Shown here: one piece after another, positions 14,401-16,082 of the stretch | How positions within the stretch are numbered: position 1 is the first letter of the stretch | How the letters are laid out: each line of letters starts with the position of its first letter | From: Bacteroidales bacterium | GTDB taxonomy: Bacteria; Bacteroidota; Bacteroidia; Bacteroidales; WCHB1-69 | Assembly (NCBI GenBank): GCA_031264975.1 | Contig: JAISDH010000051.1 | Span: forward strand, 1 to 16,082 | Length of the DNA: 16,082 bases | Direction: 5' to 3' | The notes under the pieces: model-generated | The model's database searches: none | What the model was told of the DNA's origin: nothing | What the model saw: the letters and a program-made list of their open reading frames with translations, nothing else | Made by a program: the position numbers and the translations under genes

Positions 14401-15495
14401 TACTACTCCGTTAACACTTCTGTAAATATCCAAAGACGTTAAAGCAGAATCTCCTCTGTTGCGGATTGTTATTACAACAGGAGTACTGACGCCTCCTATA
14501 GCTTGTCCCCGTAGAGGAGAATTTACGGCAGTTAAGGCAACAGAATGATTTCCATAGTTATGCGAATTTTTTGCTATGGTATAACTCGATGATGCGGAGG
14601 TATAATTTCCTTGAATATCTTTTCCCGTAATGGAATAGTTTACAGTTGTACCAAGCACAAATTGTGGAATAATCCCTTCCCAAACGGAATCACTTGCTAC
14701 CGACGTCATTTGTACGGAATTTGTTACAGAAACGCCGTTTAAAGTAGCAGTATATACCAAATATGGCGTTTGAATGGGAGAACTCGATTGCGTCTTTACT
14801 TTAGCTTTAATCGTATAAGGTCCTGTACTATAAATAGTACCCTGAACAAGAGGAGCCATAAATTCTACTATCGGCAGTCCTATTGCGTATCCGGAAGCTA
14901 TAATCTCAATATCATCCAATAACCAGCCGTAGGAAATTTGCGTCCCTGCCACAGTTCCATGTTCAATAACAAATCGAAACTGAACGGCATTATCTCCTTG
15001 TACTTCAAAACTCATATCAAAACTTTCTTCTTTCCACCACCATGATTGAGGAAGCGCCAAAGAATCACTTTCTTGCCAATCCGGATAACTGGCAGCGCTA
15101 AAACCTTTTGTCCCATACAAGAAGAATTTTCCAAGATAGCTCTCTGCAGGAATTTCTTTCCATCCTTGGTTGCTTATCTTGTATTCTACTCGGACAACAT
15201 CCATAGGAGAGATTTTGCAGATGTGTTTAAACCGTAATAAAACATTCGTGTAAGCGCTAAAGTCATACACTCGTGTTTCTAAAAATGTTACATCTCCTAC
15301 CATATTGGGAACCATGCCCAGATAGGCGGCAGGAGGACTTACATAATAATTCGTATCCTTTTCCCATACATGGGACGGAGATGCGGTGAAGTTAATCGTA
15401 TTACCGTCAAAGTTTTCGGTAAACGTTACTCTCTGGGAATAAATGCCTGATATTATCATCAGCATTCCCACTGCTAAAAAAATGTATTTTCTCAT
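5440..15495 (-). CDS. Giant T9SS-exported modular beta-helix surface protein
   Basis: An intact 3351-residue protein. Residues 1-21 form a signal peptide (MRKYIFLAVGMLMI...YSQ). A jelly-roll/MAM-like domain follows (about 25-205), then an Ig-like domain (208-308). Next come four tandem modules, each a CARDB-like domain of about 105 residues (GxYTIKAWI motif) and a predicted right-handed beta-helix of about 440 residues: helices at about 424-865, 980-1415, 1526-1960 and 2072-2515. After these are an Ig-like domain (2515-2630), a CARDB-like domain, a second jelly-roll-like domain (about 2748-2910), three CARDB-like domains, and a type A T9SS sorting domain (about 3266-3351: GQNIPNPANNSTLINYSIP, then AAGIYFYSIE, ending RLVKRMMISD). 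It should cross the outer membrane by T9SS and be anchored or released after C-terminal cleavage. I see no protease, lyase or glycosidase signature, so an adhesin or stalk-like role is inferred. Carbohydrate binding or lyase activity by the helices cannot be excluded. The start ATG gives the only good signal peptide. Tandem 7-base repeats lie just upstream. Confidence 0.93.
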   Translation of the reverse strand: MRKYIFLAVGMLMIISGIYSQRVTFTENFDGNTINFTASPSHVWEKDTNYYVSPPAAYLGMVPNMVGDVTFLETRVYDFSAYTNVLLRFKHICKISPMDVVRVEYKISNQGWKEIPAESYLGKFFLYGTKGFSAASYPDWQESDSLALPQSWWWKEESFDMSFEVQGDNAVQFRFVIEHGTVAGTQISYGWLLDDIEIIASGYAIGLPIVEFMAPLVQGTIYSTGPYTIKAKVKTQSSSPIQTPYLVYTATLNGVSVTNSVQMTSVASDSVWEGIIPQFVLGTTVNYSITGKDIQGNYTSASSSYTIAKNSHNYGNHSVALTAVNSPLRGQAIGGVSTPVVITIRNRGDSALTSLDIYRSVNGVVTTRQWTGNLSWDMEDTVHLGTYIPRPGMYDTIVVWVSNPNNNTDPVLNDDISNILSYGCSPTMSGVYTVGTGGLLASVNDFLTLLKYCIPTGDITLLLQTGVYRENWDLTNLSDFMGNHTLTITSVAANADSVVIKPTSGVGVRLANSNHLVIKAITVDATTDATTTGTFAIEFFDPCTNVTIRDCKLLTNPTRVGLVLNRFYYAPIFKGTLTGVIDSIFIINNVLDGGYYGVYIEGEGPSSYNKHIVCDSNMISNQYEEAICFYCTDLTSCSYNKILSRERNIKSSWCGVYLKYANGPVVGNHIKQRTTAITGPCGIFLDDYHSNNTTDTGLVANNEIILNSTSGIYTYSYTKAKILHNSISISGSGTASANGIYIYDDVNNYMVVKNNNIMMGSSNAYPIYVSATTYLSQYDIDYNNMYAPTNVGYAGAAKTTMAAWQQTVTTDNNSVSVHPGFIDSTVSLELRDYTDIPCNILSDVDRDINNRFRVGAYTGMGCYHPYKKNIALKTIIGWRGGVILGETDSIKIQLRNTGTDSTITSFVLNWSINEIMQTGLTWTGSLAVGDNLNLGLGTITYTGGAYTIKAWISAVNGSQDESVKDDTLSVSAYVCGLSFSGTHIIGSTGTFPSWEAALEQASLCAIDGDVTFEFQPGTYTPIDLSLKSSIFGAHTLTLTSTTHQATDVVFQTAAVGITLNNSNNIIIKDITIDATAGTYAIQFTGACANVTIRDCKLLANPTTSNNAVGSNSYAIIYKASSTGIADSIFMINNLLDGGYYGIYLQGVNASSYNKHIVFDSNTVSNQYYYATVFSYTDLTSCSYNNILSRTKNASNGYWNGMTFSYVNGPITGNYIKQCTTAITSPRGISLSYYHSNNTTDTGLVSNNEIILNVTGTIYNGAIDASNGSKARILHNSIYVSGTGAARGINILNNVNNYMVIKNNNIVMESPTAYPIYLNNISNVSLYDMDYNNMYAPTYVGDAGGAKITMTDWQQTITTDKHSVSVRPKFINNRLNLELVNYNDFGCNLLSEVLTDKEAAVRGSFTAMGCYRGFAIYPINAALNDIQAESGLVLGTNNTVKAVLINLGTMPLTHATFNWSFNGVTQSASSLTWSGNLALGEKDTVDLGTITYAPAGYYTIKAWIDNLGSQQDMFSGDDTTEYTAYICSSMMSGIYTIGATGTFKTYEDALERMNICSISGDVTLAFEPGTYNEDIDLKDISLLMGVHTLTFTSTTHNATDVVFRTEGAGITLNNSNNIIIKDITIDATAGTYAIQFTGSCTNVTIRDCKLLADPTVTSSSSGSPIFKGSTTGIAPTGIADSIFIINNLLDGGYDGISFIGGTSASFGQQHIVFDSNTVSNQYRYATYFNYADLTSCSYNTILSRTTNTYTSWHGISLSSVRGNFITGNYIKQCTTAITGSRGIYLSSYSSATDTALIANNEIISSAGGGIYATGTVKAKLLHNSIYISGSGASSGINITHSNNNYMVIKNNNIIMESSTAYPISLSSTANVSLYDMDYNNIYAPTYAGYVGTAKTTMQDWQQTITTDKNSIRVRPGFIDSTLNLKLVNYNGLECNPFSEVPTDKEAAVRGWITAMGCYNGFPVYPINAMLNDIQAASGLVLGTSNTVKVILTNVGTTPLTHATLNWSFNGVIQSQTGVSWTGNLAFREKDTVDLGMLTYAPAGYYTIKAWIHDLESQQDMYSKDDTTAYRTYICPSTISGTYTIGATGASFETFEDALYAMNLCGISGDVTLAFAPGTYNEKIDLTDISLLMGAYTLTLTSTTHQATNVVIKTTEVGITLNKSNNIIIKDITIDATAGTYAIQFTDACTNVTIRDCRLLANSTAATSGSGPISGSSGTADSIFIINNLLDGGFYGISFRDGKHIVFDSNTLNNQYNKAATFTRTDFTSCSYNTILINTLHASGYWGGMSFSSVNGPIIGNRIEQCGVYIMEPRGISLNNYNYTNTTDTGLVANNVIILKTLWDDGAYDGETSAAGIFITGNINAKILHNSIHISGLGAFVRGINLFSTNTGYMIIKNNNIMMTTGIPIVSSIITNFSLCDMDYNNMYGPGSVARYGDMYSGTAIGTIEKWQQIVTTDKHSVRVAPVLSPAPLESCISVRLSNPDLTPFQCPFMLEVPRDIESTVRRTTTLMGAYTNPSDIVTLAQIVAPVADTVHSLSFDLYAIIKEETGALIATPVPKITIQTTTSTGTVSYDTVTMQYNSITDLWKAEIPQQYYGSTVSCSLFVSDTAGNSILLTKNVYLEFASGGETYTGYDLGIISLNGLTGQDVLCPPDYVPLSVTIANAGTQDYDFTTNPMSLHLQLTTPNPFSLDTIIRIGSLISGQDQIINLADMFPVYAAGQYDFKVWLENQMDTIAIDDTLLVYYVSGRFALPIDKDFSGDIPVEFTNKDNNTFSTWEVTPQGIGADTAVKPVFGTDMLSFIGSRGAMTTLSTRQLDLSHTVQPSLSFWYFHDTIPSKDYTDVRLTVDGGSTYTTLFSLLKYNPVYGWKQYDIDLPIFAINQCVVIVFEAMEKSLQANVTQYIDRIRITAKQDIAMSEIILPQPDICGLKNNEIKVVMSNFNDVALDYTTTPTIVTLEVKETGQIFEDTLTSGSLLGFSSDTVTVAKGFDFNKGTYTFKAYFSSVFDIDRQNDTLVIQPVAINPALSVDIYPESSPANCLTGEWVVNPTVTLYNTGNMDLSNIDLILQIDTGENNPAVYVLFKETYTSTILAGDTATYMFNNSYTVPWNARYYVRAYVYLSCDSALVHNTIMITECVNITDLRVISIVNPYEAKDTVGNSIQVTATLNNLSDYNDFPDARITVVVENSLREEIESFTETQTVGISATVSHTFTTSYTVPDDSVYYLTVFVDSYDNYSYNDTMTIRRETVERPDEPEPPAVKRIDGMEGFTLGQNIPNPANNSTLINYSIPEAGEVTFKLHSVSGQLLYSKTIEVAHGKQSLELNTSSFAAGIYFYSIEYKGQRLVKRMMISD
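7951..9282 (-). repeat. Beta-helix module 4 of the giant protein
   Basis: Residues about 2072-2515, from SGTYTIGATG to LMGAYTNP, with the TIRDC Cys at residue 2195 (548 residues after module 3). The exit motif seen as MGCY in modules 1-3 is MGAY here, so one of a conserved Cys pair is lost. The IKQC motif has become IEQC. It lies at the junction with the non-repeated C-terminal third. Confidence 0.85.
9616..10920 (-). repeat. Beta-helix module 3 of the giant protein
   Basis: Residues about 1526-1960, from SGIYTIGATG to AMGCYNG, with the TIRDC Cys at residue 1647 (552 residues after module 2). The loop after CKLLADP is rich in Ser, Thr and Gly and contains a near-exact 15-base tandem duplication (10463-10492; TGIAPTGIA in the protein). 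The CARDB-like domains before and after it are nearly copies of each other. Confidence 0.85.
11251..12558 (-). repeat. Beta-helix module 2 of the giant protein
   Basis: Residues about 980-1415, from SGTHIIGSTG to AMGCYRG. The landmark Cys of TIRDC is residue 1095, 544 residues after the equivalent in module 1. The sequence is close to modules 3 and 4 at both protein and DNA level (for example IIIKDITIDATAGTYAIQFT in all three). Boundaries are estimates from repeated motifs. Confidence 0.85.
12901..14226 (-). repeat. Beta-helix module 1 of the giant protein (most divergent)
   Basis: Residues about 424-865, beginning SGVYTVGTGG and ending GMGCYHPY. It shares the landmarks CTNVTIRDCKLL (second Cys at residue 551), LTSCSYN, NNTTDTGLVANNEIIL, AKILHNSI, VVKNNNI and DYNNMYAP with the other modules but differs most in sequence. 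It carries extra cysteines (IVCDSN, ICFYC, SWCG, GPCG) and a four-residue insertion (DATTDATT) caused by an exact 12-base tandem duplication at 13904-13927. Confidence 0.85.
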
Positions 15496-15555
15496 TTGAT
15501 TTGGTATTAATATATTTATAAATTTGTTTTAATTTCGCGTTATAAGGCAATAAGG

Positions 15556-15637
15556 AACAAGCAACAGGCAACAGGCAACAGGCAGCAAGCAGCAAGCAAC
15601 AAGCAACAAGCAACAGGCAGGCAGGCAAGCCACGAGG
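15556..15637 (+). repeat. 7-bp CARCARG tandem tract upstream of the giant gene
   Basis: Nine 7-base units, the first lacking one base (AACAAG, CAACAGG x3, CAGCAAG x2, CAACAAG x2, CAACAGG), at 15556-15617, then CAGG CAGG and CAAGCCACGAGG at 15618-15637. It is the same terminal motif as at 185-194 and 5141-5153. The tract starts about 60 bases upstream of the minus-strand ATG at 15495, in or next to its promoter region. The intervening 15496-15555 is AT-rich and shows no clear TAnnTTTG box on the minus strand. Confidence 0.92.
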
Positions 15638-15653
15638 AAATACTCGTTGCTTG

Positions 15654-15697
15654 TACCTTTCGCCCTTTCGTGCCTTCGTCCATTCGCCCTCTTTCGT
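15654..15697 (-). repeat. 8-bp repeat tract, inverted orientation
   Basis: CCTTTCGCCCTTTCGTGCC followed by TTCGTCCATTCGCCCTC is the reverse complement of the GAAAGGRC array. Here the 8-base units face the 7-base tract from the other side, unlike the head-to-tail arrangement at 104-280 and 5056-5153. Confidence 0.8.
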
Positions 15698-15698
15698 C

Positions 15699-15737
15699 TG
15701 AACTGTGATTTATGTGATTTAAATGATTATCTTGATA
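15699..15737 (+). repeat. 39-base direct repeat, copy 1
   Basis: TGAACTGTGATTTATGTGAT and the following 19 bases recur at 16044-16082 with a single mismatch (AAATG versus GAATG). Both copies are preceded by CCTTTCGTGCCTTC. It looks like a dispersed intergenic repeat of the kind common in Bacteroidota; no gene is present. Confidence 0.8.
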
Positions 15738-15769
15738 ACAAATTGAACTACTACGCAGTTCTGATAAGG

Positions 15770-15840
15770 TAGGCGTCATTTTATACCCCCAGCTACGCTC
15801 CGCTTGCAAGGGGTTATACATATTTAGTCCCATACGGGAC
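15770..15840. repeat. Hairpin-rich intergenic segment (ATACCCCC...GGGGTTATA, GTCCCATACGGGAC)
   Basis: TTATACCCCCAGC and AAGGGGTTATAC form an imperfect inverted repeat, followed by GTCCC-ATAC-GGGAC at 15827-15840. It resembles dispersed repeats I associate with Bacteroidales genomes. An open frame crosses it on the minus strand, but I do not regard it as a gene. Confidence 0.4.
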
Positions 15841-15866
15841 AGTTCTCCCGTGTAGCAATAGCCGTC

Positions 15867-15886
15867 ATTCTGACGAAAGTCAGAAT
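15867..15886. repeat. Perfect hairpin ATTCTGAC-GAAA-GTCAGAAT
   Basis: An 8-base perfect stem with a GAAA tetraloop, preceded by GTC. GTCATTCTGA...TCAGAATCCCC repeats are widespread dispersed bacterial repeats. No T run follows, so it is not a typical terminator. Confidence 0.65.
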
Positions 15887-15897
15887 CCCCTGAAATG

Positions 15898-16000
15898 TAG
15901 AGACGCGATGCTTCGCGTCTTTGCGGGTCAAGCCTGCAATGACGAACAGGGTTTGTTCCTTTTCCGTTGTTTCTGGAGACGCGAAGCTTCGCGTCTCTAC
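15898..16000. repeat. Inverted-repeat element with GTAGAGACGCGA ends
   Basis: Starts GTAGAGACGCGATGCTTCGC and ends with the mirrored GCTTCGCGTCTCTAC, about 103 bases. Each end is itself a hairpin: AGACGCGA/TCGCGTCT at 15901-15920, and a perfect 22-base palindrome centred on AAGCTT at 15976-15997. The core includes GCAATGACGAAC, resembling the end of the CGTCATTGCGAG element. Non-coding and MITE/REP-like. Confidence 0.75.
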
Positions 16001-16043
16001 AAGGACATGACGACAGTCCTTTCGTGCCTTCTCCTCTTTTGTA

Positions 16044-16082
16044 TGAACTGTGATTTATGTGATTTGAATGATTATCTTGATA
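16044..16082 (+). repeat. 39-base direct repeat, copy 2 (runs to window edge)
   Basis: Matches 15699-15737 with one mismatch and is cut by the end of the window, so its true length is unknown. The two copies bracket the hairpin cluster at 15770-16000. Confidence 0.8.

Noticed and set aside
6674..15237. Plus-strand open frames of about 60-100 residues inside the giant gene
   Set aside because: Antisense shadows of the minus-strand coding sequence; several recur simply because the modules repeat.
5440..15495. Diversity-generating retroelement acting on the variable beta-helix loops
   Set aside because: No reverse transcriptase, template repeat or C-type lectin-like variable region is in the window; loop changes look like slippage and in-frame duplication.
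15540..15833. Minus-strand open frame of 97 residues upstream of the giant gene
   Set aside because: Made of dispersed hairpin repeat plus 8- and 7-base tandem units; no conserved domain or start context.
15976..15997. Perfect 22-base palindrome considered as a regulator operator
   Set aside because: It is better explained as the end of the GTAGAGACGCGA dispersed element, whose other end carries the same palindrome in imperfect form.

Overview
The window looks like chromosome from an uncultured member of the Bacteroidota, probably Bacteroidales. The clues are a C-terminal type IX secretion sorting domain, a DUF3822-type gene directly before rsmD, a Bacteroidota-style -7 box (TACATTTG), AT-rich genes and intergenic spaces full of dispersed short repeats. 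The placement is inferred from gene content; no species is claimed.

Layout: 1-1070 holds no convincing gene. It is a patchwork of short repeats: a composite 8-bp/7-bp tandem repeat, an AGATTTTCGCAGATAA element, and two copies of an inverted-repeat element whose ends read CGTCATTGCGAG. From 1071 to 5055 there is a compact plus-strand cluster. It runs from a membrane-anchored, pilin-like hypothetical protein, through a DUF3822-like protein, rsmD (16S rRNA methyltransferase) and yicC/yloC (endoribonuclease family), to a secreted YD-repeat-like protein. Spacings are 3-14 bases, so one transcript is likely, driven by the promoter near 995-1002. 5056-5439 is a convergent intergenic region with the composite repeat, a second AGATTTTCGC element, a bidirectional terminator hairpin and another inverted repeat.

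5440-15495 on the minus strand is a single open reading frame of 3351 codons. It encodes a giant exported surface protein: signal peptide, jelly-roll-like domain, Ig-like domains, four tandem modules of about 548 residues (each a CARDB-like domain plus a predicted right-handed beta-helix), a second jelly-roll-like domain, further CARDB-like domains and a type A T9SS sorting domain. No catalytic domain was recognised, so an adhesin or structural role is most likely. 15496-16082 is again a repeat patchwork. A 7-bp tandem tract lies only about 60 bases upstream of the giant gene's start codon, where it could affect expression.

The main points for a second look are the composite repeat family, which recurs at every intergenic space in the window, and the modular giant protein with a conserved cysteine scaffold and variable loops. 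I saw no defence system, CRISPR, transposase, reverse transcriptase or RNA gene.
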